From: Macrobrachium rosenbergii
Taxonomy: Eukaryota; Arthropoda; Malacostraca; Decapoda; Palaemonidae
Direction: 5' to 3'
Assembly (NCBI RefSeq): GCF_040412425.1
Contig: NC_089742.1
Span: 75,295,625-75,359,624, forward strand
DNA: 64,000 bases
This document shows, piece by piece, positions 12,441-24,654 of the stretch. The translations under genes were made by a program, and so were the position numbers. The number at the start of each line of letters is the position of its first letter. The first letter of the stretch is position 1. The notes under the pieces were generated by a model. It searched no databases. It was given only the letters and a program-made list of their open reading frames with translations, and was not told where the DNA came from.

Positions 12441-12891
12441 CACTGGCAAAAACTAATAATCATTATTCAACCAGCAGCAAACTTACAGCCCATATGGTGA
12501 TTGGAGAAAAAGTAAGGGTATGCAGCCTAGGGAGAACTATCTTGTTAACATGTTTCAACAACCAAACCAAAGTGGTGCCAGAAATATTTCTGTGCCAGAG
12601 ATGAAGGTTTGTAGTCTCATCAGAACAATAAGAACCACACCATAAACAGATAAAAAAATAATGATCCATTAAACTCTTGGAGTGATACAATTAACCTAAT
12701 GCATTTACAGCATCACAACCAAGGGATGTTACAACACAATAAGTCTCATCAAAATTTCCACAAAATGTATGGTTATTTCTAAAAACTAAAGGCTACTACT
12801 GTACATTACACAATTCCCTTGGGATTGTGGTAACAAAACTAAAATACAGAATACAATGTACTGTGCACAAATAAGAGAAAGCGATGTTTAT

Positions 12892-13029
12892 TTACCCAAT
12901 GTCAGCTTTCTCTTCCATGAGATGCTGTTCCTCTGATACATCAGTGTATGGTGGTGGAGGGGTATTTCCAACACCTGGATGTGTTGGTGGGCAATACTGG
13001 GCAGATACAGGCTCTCCGGTGCTAACCAT
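12892..13029 (-). CDS. PPxY membrane protein, last exon
   Basis: The acceptor cttacag precedes an ATG at 13,029 that is internal to the protein (phase 0). The 45-residue tail holds PPTHPGVGNTPPPPYTDV, where PPPY is a WW-domain ligand, then an acidic EEQHLMEEKADIG end and TAA. An AATAAA hexamer (12,891-12,886) overlaps the stop region on the minus strand, but the true poly(A) site is probably further downstream. Confidence 0.85.
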   Translation of the reverse strand: MVSTGEPVSAQYCPPTHPGVGNTPPPPYTDVSEEQHLMEEKADIG

Positions 13030-16000
13030 CTGTAAGCATATGAAGAAAAGAATTGAGATACTATTACCAATAAAACTGCCAAAGTTAACTCCTCGCTACT
13101 GTGCAGTGCATGTAAAATTTTGTTCAACTGTGTAAAATACTCAGGTGTACACCAACTACATTTATCAGTGTGAAATGCATAAAATGTGAAATAGTCTTCT
13201 TATGTTTCAGTTTATGATGCAACAGCCAACATAATTTTAAAAACCACACACAAAACCCTGAAACCAGGCAACTTCTTGATGGCTTGTAAGGTATCAAATT
13301 TCAGAAAAATCTCTAGAGTTACATCATAACTTGGATTCGTTTTAAAATGTCTCAGTATGAACTCAAAGGCTAGGAAGGTATACTCCAATTACTTTTAGTA
13401 ATCATTTAGTCTGCCTGATGCCGAGTCTAAATTTAACAACCATGATATTTGCTTAGTAAATATTCTTTATAGATATCTATTTCAAATGAACTCACAGCCT
13501 TCAAAAGGTTACTGAATTACCTGTCCATTTACCATCATCTGGTTCTCGTGGAGTCTCTTTCTGATTCGAGCAATTTTGCCAGGGCAACATGGAACGTTGT
13601 AACCCATATTTCTGCATGAGTAAAGAAAAAAATATGTGGAAATTTTAACTGACAAAGAGGTCTCATACTACTTTCCAAATGCTGTTGTGTTTATGAATAC
13701 AAGAACTTCAGCCAAAACAACCAAAGGTACTAGCTAAACATTCCAAATAAATCTCTAATAAAAAGTTTTTTACCCTTATTCATTTAAATTGATTTTGTTA
13801 TAAATAAAGTCCAAAAATAGCATACCTCATATAGAAGACAACGGCAATAATTGCTGCCAACTCAAGCAAAACTCCTAAACACAAAATAATGATGTATGCT
13901 GTACTGTTCACCTCCTTGACTGAACCATCTTCCAGAGACTGGTAAGATATTGCTCCAACTATTATCATAACCTGAAAATTCATGAATTAGATCAACATTT
14001 CACTTTAGTGTACGATGAATTATAATAATTAAATTTTGATATACATTTGTAATCATTTTCAAAAGGCAGTTTATCTTATGTAAGAAAATATTTCTATGAA
14101 ACAAATTACATTGATATTTTACCACAATCCCATGGTATACTTCCAACTTAATTAAAAATAAGATGTGTTAGTGAAGCACACTGCTCTACCAGCGGCACAA
14201 TCCTATTTGACCTCTGACAATGACCTTCGCCTCAATGATCACATCAGCTTCATTACTGGAGGCCAAAGTTAAATTCCAATTAAACCTTTGACCTCTAGGT
14301 AATATATGACCTTGTTCTTGACCCTCTGAACCAACACTAACAAATGCTGAAATTCCATAAACAACATATTCACTAAACTGACAGATGAATCATGTGGTGT
14401 AGAAAAGTAGAGAAAACTTAAAAAGTTTAACAGGTCATGAATGTGTAAATTACACAGTTTAGTCTACCTGACATTATATGAATTAAAATTATATCAAGTA
14501 AAACCTGCAGACCATGTACATATGGTTGGAAACAAAGAGGAAGCCAAAAATCACCTGTAAATCCTCAAAATACTTTTCCCATTTATTAACATGAATACTT
14601 ACACAACATGAATTACAGTAATTTTGAAGGAAAAAAAAAAAAAAATCTGTTCACAACAGAACTACTGATCTGTATGCTTTGTCGGGGGATCCCAGCATCT
14701 TTGTCTAAGCTTCTAACCTCACTCACATAGTTTGAGTCACACATTTATCAGTACTAGTCTTCAAGTCTTTGAAACCTTATTAACAATGGATAATGCCCTT
14801 GGCCACCAAGAATCCCATGACATCAACAATGAAGATATCGAAGTCATGTACTTGGCCCCTTAACATTTCCCTCATCCAAACTCAAGACTGGGGGGGGGGG
14901 GGCAGTTAAGGTACAGAGCATTTGGTAGGTACTGTAGGGGGAGAATTATTCAGGTCATTGAAGATGACATAAATACAATCAGATTTCTCAAGGAACCTTT
15001 CAAAGAAACGAGTTAAGAATGACTTGCTAGAGCTGACAGTAATAAATGCTTTACCAAACATATAGGACAAAGAAGAAAAAAGAGGGAACAACAATAGCAG
15101 AGAACAAGTTTACATTAGATATTGCAAAGGGATGGCATCCATTCATTGCTCTCATGGACTATTTTTATGATGCTGAACTGTAGATAATACAGGACTTGAG
15201 AGTGCAGGAAACAGCAGAGGAAGCAATTAAAGCATATAAATAAATTTTTAAATTCATCAAAAGGCAAAGGCAGTTAAACAAAGTCATACTATTTCCACAG
15301 GGCCAAATCCAGAATCATTCTAGTCCCCATACATCTTCCACCTGTCATCACAGGCTATATTATCAAATACCTTACAGTCAAAGGGGCTAGGCAGTCTGTC
15401 TCATAATGTGGCTGGTATTAACTTGTCATTAAAAAGCCGTGTCAAAGAAGTACGGCTTATCTGTAAACAGCAAAAAACAGTCTCCCATCTTTTAAATATG
15501 TTGCTATACTTCCAGAAGATATCATCTCCATGATCTCTCTCATTTTACTCTGCCCTGGTGTTCCCATTGTTCCTGATGTACATCTGGGATGACTTCTGAT
15601 TCCATTGCACAAAAGATGGTCTCTCCTTGGAAGTAAATTCAGTGCAGCTTCACTTGCTGATATATAAGCCTCTTCATAACCATCCACACCTACATGTGCA
15701 CAAATCCAACAAAGTTCAATTGCACTACTCTACACTTTATTATGCACAATCATCACACAATCTATAAAACCAACAATTTTTGTTTAATTACTAAATCAAA
15801 TAAGGTTGAACTCAGCACACTACTTTGGAGAATTCCTTCCAGTTGGCATTTATTTGCTGACAAAGTGTTCAGCCAGGGAATTACTCACTGGTCATGTGCT
15901 TATCATCCATTTTTACAATCAAGGGTGGATTTGGAGAAAAAAATTCTTCCATTTTCTTTTGTTTCTTCCAAAACAATAAAAGGAGTTCTGCTGTTTACTA

Positions 16001-18934
16001 AAGGCACTAACAATTTTGTAGGTTAGAAGAAAAATGTGTTAAATAGTTTCTTGTAAAAATTTCCCTCATTTGAGGTTGCTATTTTATCACCAACAGCTGA
16101 AATCTCACACAGTTCGACTGTATAAGTGGTTATAACAACAAGTGCATCCTCACAACAAAATTGAAGGCTAATATTCCAAATCCAATGCCAACACTTTACT
16201 TCGGAGCTGTCGATAAATTTAAACGCTGAACCACTAAGTTCCATAAAAATTACATGAGACACTATCTGTCATAAAAATTTCCATTAGGGCAGGGGGAGGG
16301 GGGGGGTTGCTGATATTCTGAATGCAAGCATTTCACCTTTGGCCATGTTGAGATTATTTAATATTTTTTTTACCCTAAAACTTAAGGTTGTGGCACTTCA
16401 GAGTGTGATTCATAATACTGTAAAACCTTTCAGTATTATGAGTCTTGAATTGCAGGAGTTGGTAAGTCTATACAACCTACAACAGTATCAAATGTTGGGA
16501 GATTGCTAGAATGTCTAAAGCTCCTCTCCATCATCAACAAAAAGACTTGACAAGTGAGGATTTCAAGCCTTTTGTGACCAATCTACTGCCAATATGAAAA
16601 ACAGAGCCTAAATCTTTATTCAGCTTATAAATGAAGAATTTGCTAACCTTTAGTGAGGATATCAGTTTTGTCCAACATTGGACAAAACTGTCATACTAGT
16701 TGGAAATTTAAAATCATTCATATCTGCCCCGAGTACAACTCTGTCAGTTATCACTTAAACTTTCGTTTCTACTGCTACTCTTGCCATGGCAAATGATAAC
16801 GGAAAAATCATCCATAAAGAATGTGGAAGGAAGTCATGGGGAATGACTTAGGATATCCCATTGATTACTATATCAAATAAGGTTGAACTCAGCACACTAC
16901 TCTGGGGAACTCCTTCCTCTTGGCATTTATTTGCTGACAGTGTGTTCAGCCAGATAATTACTCAATTCTGTTGCACTAGTCATCCATTTTTACAATCAAG
17001 AGTAGATTTGGAGCAAGATATCCTTTGATTTTCCTTTGTTTCTTCCAAAGCAATTGATGTAGTTCTGCTGTTTACTAAAAGCACTAGCAATGATTATGAA
17101 TTGCCTCTACCTGCTTTTATTGCACAATAGAGCTATTCTCTACCTTTCATGTATATATATTACAGTACAGGTCGACTGTAATACACTTAACCCAACCACC
17201 TCATCCTACTTTAAAATATCCTGTAAATCAGTACAAGTTGATTAATAAGGAAAAAAGAAACATTAAATGAAAATCCACGTGAAATATTACTGAAGCACAG
17301 GCAAAATAAGTGGTACAGGTACTTCTGTTGACTTACACTAGAAAGTTCATCACTGCCGCTTCCAAAATGAAGAACTGGAATTTGCAACTAAGCACATTCA
17401 CATGTCTTCAGGTGAAGGGCTGTCAAGATTCCCACCTTCTTCATCTTGGAATTTTATTATATATTTTTGCTATTCTCATCCATATTTTTACTGTATTTTC
17501 TAATTTTTTAATTTTTACAACACAAAAGATAACCACAATCGTGTGTGTAAGGTAGGTACGAACACACAAACTCATTCGTTGGCACTGGAGAACTTCCTAC
17601 AGCTTGTTTTGGTTCAAGTTGTTATGCTTAATTTTTTAATTTATATTTTATGTTATTCTACTTTTTATTTTTACAACCCGAAAGATAACTGCAGTTGTGC
17701 GCATAGGGTATGTACAAACGCACAAACTCATTTGCTAGTGCCGGAGAACTTGCATCAGCTTGTTTTGGTTCATGATGCGCTTATTTTTCTTTATATTTTA
17801 TGCTATCCTCATTTATATTTTTACTGTATTTTCTCTTTTTTTTTTTTTTTCACAACCCAAATGGTAAACGCAATCGTGTGCCTAGGGTACGTATGAACAC
17901 AAATTCATTTGCTGGCATTGGAAAGCTCACTACAGCTTGTTTTTGGTTGGTGTTGTTACTCTTATGATGTTTTTATCTAAATTTTACACTTTTCTCATTT
18001 ATAATTTTACTGTATTTTCTCATTTTTTATTCTTAAAACCCCAAGGGTAAACGTAATCATGTGCATAGGGTACGTATCAACACACAGACTCATTCTTTGG
18101 CACTGGAGAACTTGCTACAGGATGTTGTGGTTCATGTTGTTACATTTGGGATTTTTTTATTTATATTTTACACTACGTACTCTCATTTATATTTTTACTG
18201 TATTTTCTCACTTTCTATTTCTACAACCCAAAAGATAAATGCAATCCTGTGTGTAGGGTATGTACTTATGCACAAACTCATTTACTGGCACTGGAGAACT
18301 TCCTACAGCTTTTGTTTCATGTTGTTATGCTTATGCTTTTCTTATTTATATATTCTGCTATTATTTATATTTTTACTGCAGTTTCTCATTTTTTTACAAC
18401 CCAAAAGACAAATACAATCGTGTGCGTAGGGAACGTACGTACACACACACACACACGTAGCGCCAACAAACAGTAGCGGCAGCTTGGTGTGGTGACCCGG
18501 AAAATTTTAAATTGTGTTAGCTGAAATTACTTTACTGTATATATCTTGTAATCATGTGAACACGGAGCCCAAGATGATGCTGACAGGGGCAAAAATACTC
18601 AAAAAGGAAAAATTCATTAAACCCTTAAACATACTCAAGGTGAAAGATGAAAATGTAAGAAACATCACAAAATAATGAAAAGAAAAGTACAGAAGCTACC
18701 AGAAATCAGTCTAGCCTGAGATAAACTGTATTTGTCCAAACACTTGAAAGTTACACAGGAGAATGAGTATTATGCTTCCTGGAAGACAGTGGACTACAAA
18801 CTGAGCATGTGCAGTGGAACCTACTTTCTTTCAGCTCTTCAAATCATTAAAACTGGGATCCATTTACATAGAATACGGCTAGCTATGATTATGGGGTTTC
18901 TTACTGTATAACCAATATAAAATATATTACCTGT

Positions 18935-18968
<34 letters not shown>

Positions 18969-19180
18969 AAGAATAACACTACAGTCCAATGAAGCTTATA
19001 TTACTCACCAATCCCATGACTGCAAACATGACCGACACAATAAGGACCAGGGTGCGTGACCACAAACTTCCTGAAGAACTCTGTGCTAGAAATGAAGGCA
19101 TCCATGTTTTACTTCGGTCATGTTGAAGGGTTGTAGTAGTAGGCTGATAGACCTGGTCCCGCATTGTATTGAACAACTGA
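12892..19180 (-). CDS. Two-pass transmembrane protein with C-terminal PPxY tail (partial, 4 exons)
   Basis: Four minus-strand exons join in frame: 19,180-19,009, 13,971-13,826, 13,611-13,521 and 13,029-12,892 (stop TAA). Every intron begins GT and ends AG, and the phases fit (0, 2, 0). The visible ~181 residues hold a polar segment (residues ~1-38), a first hydrophobic helix that spans the first splice junction (~40-68), a short loop with an NST sequon, a second helix (~80-100), a Cys-Cys basic segment (PCCPGKIARIRKR), and a tail with PPPPYTDV followed by an acidic end. PPxY motifs bind WW domains, for example of NEDD4-type ubiquitin ligases, so ubiquitin-dependent trafficking is an inference. 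The exon encoding the start codon was not found. I do not recognise the family and give no gene name. Confidence 0.82.
13521..13611 (-). CDS. PPxY membrane protein, third visible exon
   Basis: A 91-bp exon with acceptor catgcag and donor GTAATT. It encodes a Cys-Cys/basic juxtamembrane segment (NMGYNVPCCPGKIARIRKR) after the split Arg codon. A paired Cys next to a membrane helix is a frequent palmitoylation setting, which is inference here. Confidence 0.8.
13826..13971 (-). CDS. PPxY membrane protein, second visible exon
   Basis: The acceptor is tgaattttcag above 13,971 and the donor is GTATGC from 13,825. It completes the first helix (VMIIVGAISY) and encodes the NST loop and the second helix (AYIIILCLGVLLELAAIIAV), ending in the split codon AG. 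Confidence 0.85.
13972..15415. other. Intron sequence of the PPxY gene without other features
   Basis: AT-rich intron sequence. It contains a poly-A tract near 14,630 and a poly-G tract near 14,890. I see no coding signal. Confidence 0.6.
15420..16025 (-). mobile_element. I-type LINE remnant: RT piece joined to RNase H
   Basis: On the minus strand, 16,020-15,790 carries an RT segment around the GVPQ..VLS..LF motif. At 15,720-15,460 an RNase H C-terminus reads CWICAHVGVDGYEEAYISAS, the family pattern CWVP.HVG..GNE.AD. An RNase H after the RT marks the I-like clade. Sequence between the two blocks is missing, so the element is internally deleted. It lies in an intron of the PPxY gene, on the same strand. 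Confidence 0.7.
16400..17095 (-). mobile_element. Second I-type LINE RT remnant
   Basis: 17,090-16,866 on the minus strand repeats most of the RT segment seen at 16,020-15,790. It is followed by GISNVIP-like and WMIFPLSFAM-like residues, at the place where the catalytic FVDDFA box would sit. A degenerate thumb region continues to about 16,430. Stops break all frames. The duplicated block indicates two insertions or one rearranged copy. Confidence 0.65.
17400..18465. repeat. Satellite-like tandem repeat, monomer ~156-188 bp, about six copies
   Basis: A landmark of the form 'aaagataaacgcaatcgtgtg' recurs near 17,526, 17,682, 17,861, 18,043, 18,231 and 18,402. Each copy also contains 'ctggcactggagaacttcctacag' and 'ttactgtattttctcat' blocks. 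Copies diverge mainly in the T-rich half. The array lies inside the first visible intron of the PPxY gene and ends in a (CA)n tract at about 18,440. Confidence 0.9.
18936..18967. repeat. Poly-A tract (32 bp)
   Basis: A run of 32 A lies about 40 bp inside the intron after the donor of the 19,009-19,180 exon. On the gene's strand it is poly-T. Confidence 0.95.
19009..19180 (-). CDS. PPxY membrane protein, first visible exon
   Basis: The acceptor reads ttctattctggcag just above 19,180 and the donor GTGAGT starts at 19,008. The exon enters with one base of a split codon, so an upstream exon must exist. It encodes QLFNTMRDQVYQPTTTT, a Ser-rich stretch, then most of the first membrane helix (SRTLVLIVSVMFAVMGL). 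The internal ATG is unlikely to be the true start because the frame is open up to the acceptor. Confidence 0.82.
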
Positions 19181-19679
19181 CTGCCAGAATAGAAAGATAT
19201 TATTTGCTTTATTTACAAGAATATAAAAATATTTATTGCTTTATTTACAAGAATAAAAATATATGTTTTTTTACACATGAAAACACATTTTTAGCATAAG
19301 AGTACCTGAATACAAAGTAAAAAAAAATTGAATATAGGTTAAACCCCCTAGTACAGTACTAAGTTGCATATAAACAGTTATTAACAAATAATCGAATTGT
19401 ATCTATAATGCTCTTACACCACTGTTTAGTGTCTGAATTCATTTCAGGATAATAATAATGCAAACTATACTCTCAAGTCCAGCAGATACAGCACTCATGT
19501 AATCTTGATCACAATTTAGTAAAGACCAATCCCAATTAAAAGATACCTTAGCATCTGGAAAACTAATCAAAATATGACAGTAATTTCACATTGCCTGACA
19601 TATAATTCAGAACAACGTGCTGCCTTTGCTTCAGACATCTGAGCAGCGACTTCACTCCATCCACAAGTAACTCCTTTCA

Positions 19680-20245
19680 TCAACGGCAACTGTGTAAATG
19701 GTATCACAGTGCCCCTCTTCATCTGCCACAACTAAATGTGCTGATTATAACCTGACATAACTAAATGTATCACAATGGTTATCTTCATACACTGCACATA
19801 AGTGGAGTAACAGAGCCTATCTTTACCCAGCAAAACTAAGTGGTATCACAGTGCCTCTCTTCACCTGACACGACAAATTAGTAACACTGTGCCTATCTTC
19901 ACTTGATGCAACTGAATGGTATCACAGTACCTATCTATGCCAGGAACATCTTAACTTGATGCAAAGTAAGTGGTATTACAAAACACACCATAACTTGATG
20001 GAGCTAAGAGGTATAACAGTACCAATCTTCACCTGTCACAACTAAATGGTATCGAAAACAGTATCAAAGTGTCTGTCTTCTGACAGAACTAAAAGATATC
20101 AATGTGCCTATCTTCATGTGATGTAACTAAGTGGTACAGCAGTGGCTATTCCTCACCTAACACAACTTAATATCACAGTGCCTATCTTCACCTAATGCAA
20201 CAAAATGGTATCACAGTCCACATTTCCAACTAGCATAACTAAATT
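19680..20245. repeat. Degenerate minisatellite, ~38-45 bp period
   Basis: About 12 to 14 diverged copies of a unit like 'aactaaatggtatcacagtgcc' followed by 'tatcttcacctgatgca'. Unit length varies through small indels. It lies upstream of the first visible exon of the PPxY gene on that gene's strand. Confidence 0.85.
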
Positions 20246-20552
20246 ATATAAAAAAAGCATATTTTTACCCAAGGATATAACTTAACACTCTTGTTGGTTT
20301 GCCACTTACAAATAATGTTTTTATGTGACCTAATCCTACTCAAGATTAGGAAGTTTCATACTATGCACATATAGACAACTTTGTAGAATAGATATTCCTA
20401 AAATCAACAGTAATACGTCTTATATATAAAAAAATGCAAATAATTCTGTTCAAGCTGAGAGTGCTAGGTTTTTCAATACTTCCCTGAATATCAAGGTGAA
20501 TCAGTTTTTAAAAAATTACATATTTCTAAATATATAAAAATTATATATTTCT

Positions 20553-20568
20553 AAATATATATATATAT

Positions 20569-20657
<89 letters not shown>
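20553..20657. repeat. (TA)n microsatellite
   Basis: About 100 bp of nearly pure TA, preceded by two 'tatatttctaaatata' words. Confidence 0.97.
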
Positions 20658-20659
<2 letters not shown>

Positions 20660-20662
<3 letters not shown>

Positions 20663-23600
20663 GAACCACTTACACTTGCAACTCTGAATTACTGTTACAG
20701 AAACTTTTTATACATCATGTTACATATCTCTAAAAGTTACATACACAGTATTATACCTACAGGGCAATAGTAAGCAAACAACAAAACAGTTTCTTTATGA
20801 AGTAACACAATCAAACTAGCTAAAAAACAGCCACCCACAGCACTGACAATACTTTAAGCAACATACCTTGGTGGACTTCTCCAAACCTTATTACATCATG
20901 ATAAACGAGAAAATGAGAATGAAGAGTTATAGATAATCAGTCTGAATCCAGACAACATGGGTGAATAAGACAAGCGAAACTGTCGTACCTGTTTTAGGTT
21001 AACCTGTTTTTCCAGTAAACCTCACTTTTACAAAGAACTTCTAATTCTAAAATTATATTATCTGTCTACACAGTAGTACATATACATTTCTTATGGAATC
21101 TCCATTACTACTGTAAGGGATGCACAAAAAAAAAAAAATTAAATGCCATATCCACCCCATGGGGTTTTTTGAGCATTGTGGAACCTGATGCCAGTTTCAA
21201 TGCATTGATTTCTGGAATGATGTTGCTTGCCCATACACATGTCTTGTAGTACTTGGTTGCTGTATAATTATTGGGTAATCTGTAACAGCTTCATGACCAC
21301 ATATCACTCAATTGGTTTCTGTTAACCTTTAATATATGTAACATTTTTCAGGTGTTGTCCCTTTGTGTATTAATGACTGATTTTCTCTTCTCCACCAACT
21401 TGTTACTTATTTGTTTTGGATTTTTTCTTTTTTTAAAAACAGGATTATGTCCACATTATGAGTAATAATAATTATAACAACATGGTAATACCATAATTAT
21501 TGATTGTTAAAAATGTAGTTAAGGTAAGTGCAAGGTAGGAGGAATCCCATGTCCCACCTGACAGAAGCTTCACTTTTTTCTTTGGCCAAACGAACAGATG
21601 TGGGGCTGGTCAGAAGTAGGTTTAGTACATATACACTTCATAAGTGTAATCTAAAAAACTTTGAAATTTTCTATTTTTCCTAGAATACACATACAAGGTC
21701 AAGAACTCTAATGTCTCATCTTTATCTAGTTTGCACCTTATGGTGAGGCTGACTGAATGGTACATCACCACCCAAAACCATCATCTTCAAGATCATGTAA
21801 AAGAGAAGGGGATGGCTGACTCATAGAAATGTTCCTACAGCCCAACATACCAATGGAAAAGACTGATTGGGCCCTTTGGGCCCTGTGCCAGAGTTTGGTC
21901 CCTTTCCTTACCATTAAATGTCCAATAAATCCAGGTCAGCAAGCAGCCATGTTATAAAAACAGGCATGAACAATACTACAGTGCTACATCCGAGGCACCC
22001 TTGTCTCAAGAGGATGCAGACAATATCATAAGACCATAGTTTTCAGATAGGTGCTAGCTTTCGCAGCTTACCTGCATCAAGCCACACCAACAAAAACACT
22101 GATTGGACTGTCATCAGTATGAAGGGAACAAAAGAGGACCCAGCATTGTAATTAGCCAATAGCATATAGCAGTGTGTGGTAATAAAGCTTTCTTTGTGCT
22201 GTACATAAAATAGTTTATAATAAACAAAAATCTCTATTCCTTCCTTGAAAAATCGGCAATGAAACACAGTCCAACTTCTTAAATCCAGGAACCTTGGGAC
22301 CAAGCGACTGCTGGAAACCAGAATCCCGGAATATAGAATACACCCCTACAAAATTTGATAACCACAGCTTGACAGCACAAGAAAGGACAACCGAATGACT
22401 TTGAAGAGGACAGAACAGTGTGTTTCAATAACGCAGACATTCTGTTTGTGTGCTATGCTTGATAGCAAAAGAATTATTGTAATTGCCAAAACACACACAC
22501 TGTACAGTTCACAACTGGGGGACATATAGGGAAGTTTTAAACCTATGAGAGGCCTGGGAGAAACCTAACATTTTTGGAGCTAATTCAGACTATGTTGGGG
22601 TTGGAAGGATGGCAAGAAGTACCCTAGTTGCCAACGTAGCCTACTACTTTGCGAAGTTCTGACACCACTTTTTATAATTTTATTACTCATATTTTCACTT
22701 TACCATTTTATAAATCACATTTTATATCTTTGGACTCTTTCTTCATACTCCATAATTTTCTTTAAAATAGTGTACTTTACGTAACACATTCAGCCTACAT
22801 TCCTGAGTTAGCCTAACCGTAAGTCAACTACTTAACTTTTCTGAATCTGCTGAATACGTATTATCGGTGATTTTCATCTCCTAAATTTACTACCTTCATA
22901 ATGATCGCTATTAGTTTCTTTGTCATTAACTTTGATTGTAGAGCAATGAAATGACAAAAATAAAGAACAAATTTTGGCGATCACTTAGGGCATTTGACAC
23001 TTTGCTGTCAAAAAAGTAAACAAAGTACACTGCCATCTATTGAGGCTAATGGGAGGGGAAGGATAGAAAACCTTTTCTAGCATGGGTAAAGATTTATGCT
23101 TGCACTTCTGACATCTAGCATCATCTGATCTCATGGGTGGCATATCAAATAGGTAAATATACAGCTATATAAAAGAAAAGATCAAGACCATATCGTCTAG
23201 CTCCTGGTTCCTAGGCACTCACTCCACAAACACAGTTGCGGGTACACTACACTTTTCACGTGAGGTGCAGAGCTTTTTTTAACTTGATTCAGTTTTACTT
23301 TATACCCTTCTCTTTCATACTGCTGATTAGATTTTTTACCTGAATCCCCTTGTTTTTTATTACACTTTTAAATGTCTTTAGCTTTACTTTAATAGTACAT
23401 CAAACTGTTTACTTTAATCCTTGACCATTACCCTATTCTACAACAAGGAACCCCCCAAAAGTTGTAAACAATATGTGGCACCGCCCTTGTGGCTGCTCAG
23501 TGAACTAATGGCAGTTGATTCAAAATCGAGCTAAACCAAGGGAGTTCCTGGACCACAGAATGACAGTTTCAAGAGGTTTGTCTGTACAAGAAATAAAGTT

Positions 23601-24640
23601 TTCATATATCATATATCATGTGGACATGGAGGTTTTTATCTTTGAAAAGTTTGTGAGTTTGTATGTAAAGCACTACTTGTACTCTGAAACCAATGTTACA
23701 TGTTACTGCAGCAGATGTAAAACCCAAGTTGACAAAATGAAGACAGTAGCCAAGTATTTCCAACTTTTGATAAACAACCTAAGGATCTGATCAAAATTGG
23801 TTACAGTACAAATACTGAAACTTATCAAATTGTTTTAAAAACTTGCATTTAGGCTAATACCATACCATTTAAAATTACCAAAAACTTCCAATCTCTCTCT
23901 TTAAATACAAAATACTGGGAAAAAATTAACACCAAAGCAGTTATTTTCAAAATATGGTAATTTAATGCAATAAGGCCTTATACATAATGTTTATACTGTA
24001 CACAGTGAAAATATTCATTAAGATATGTGCTACAGAAAAACATTACCTGTACAGTAAGGGGCGAGGAATTTCTAATTTACACACATTTTACACCAAATGT
24101 ACTTTATTTTATAGAACTGACATCTACATAAACTGACTTGCTTGAACTTACAAATGCAACACGAAGTACTAACTTCAGGTAATGAAAATTTATATACATA
24201 TAACCTAAATTTAGGTTAATTTTGTTTTCCAGCATTTTCAATTTTATGGTAGTTTCTGTTAAAAATAATTTATAAAAAATCAAAATCAACATATAACGGT
24301 GAGCAACAAATACTAAAAAGCCACCTACATATAAATTCCATTAAATGTTTTAACAAATTCTATAATATATAATACTGTATAATGAATAATATCACTTAAA
24401 AGCTCAAACACATTCAAAATGCCTTATTTGCACGATGTTCAATGTAACGTTCAAGCATTCAGAAGTCTGGCAACACTGGTTCTTGGCTGTATATTCAAAC
24501 ATATGCCTGCATATGTATTAATGGCTATCTCAATTGCACTGAATCTGTGACTTGAATATTTGTCCCCATAGCTTAGAAGAAAATTCCTACTAGTGATATT
24601 GAGCATCATGCTACTCTGTTGGAAAATGAGGTGGCCATGA
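20660..24640. other. About 4 kb without an identifiable gene
   Basis: The longest minus-strand frame (22,303-22,043) shows no domain that I recognise. Near 21,665-21,720 a 'tatttttcctagaatacacata' phrase resembles the DIRS ends at 27.07 kb, so part of this stretch may be a solo DIRS end. I could not find its partner. Confidence 0.5.
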
Positions 24641-24654
24641 TAAAATGTCATTAA

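Noticed and set aside
12888..13127. A 79-codon minus-strand frame over the last PPxY exon
   Set aside because: It reads through the acceptor site in a different frame and breaks the phase-consistent exon chain.
22043..22303. Possible upstream exon of the PPxY gene
   Set aside because: No donor with the required phase and no compositional continuity was found.
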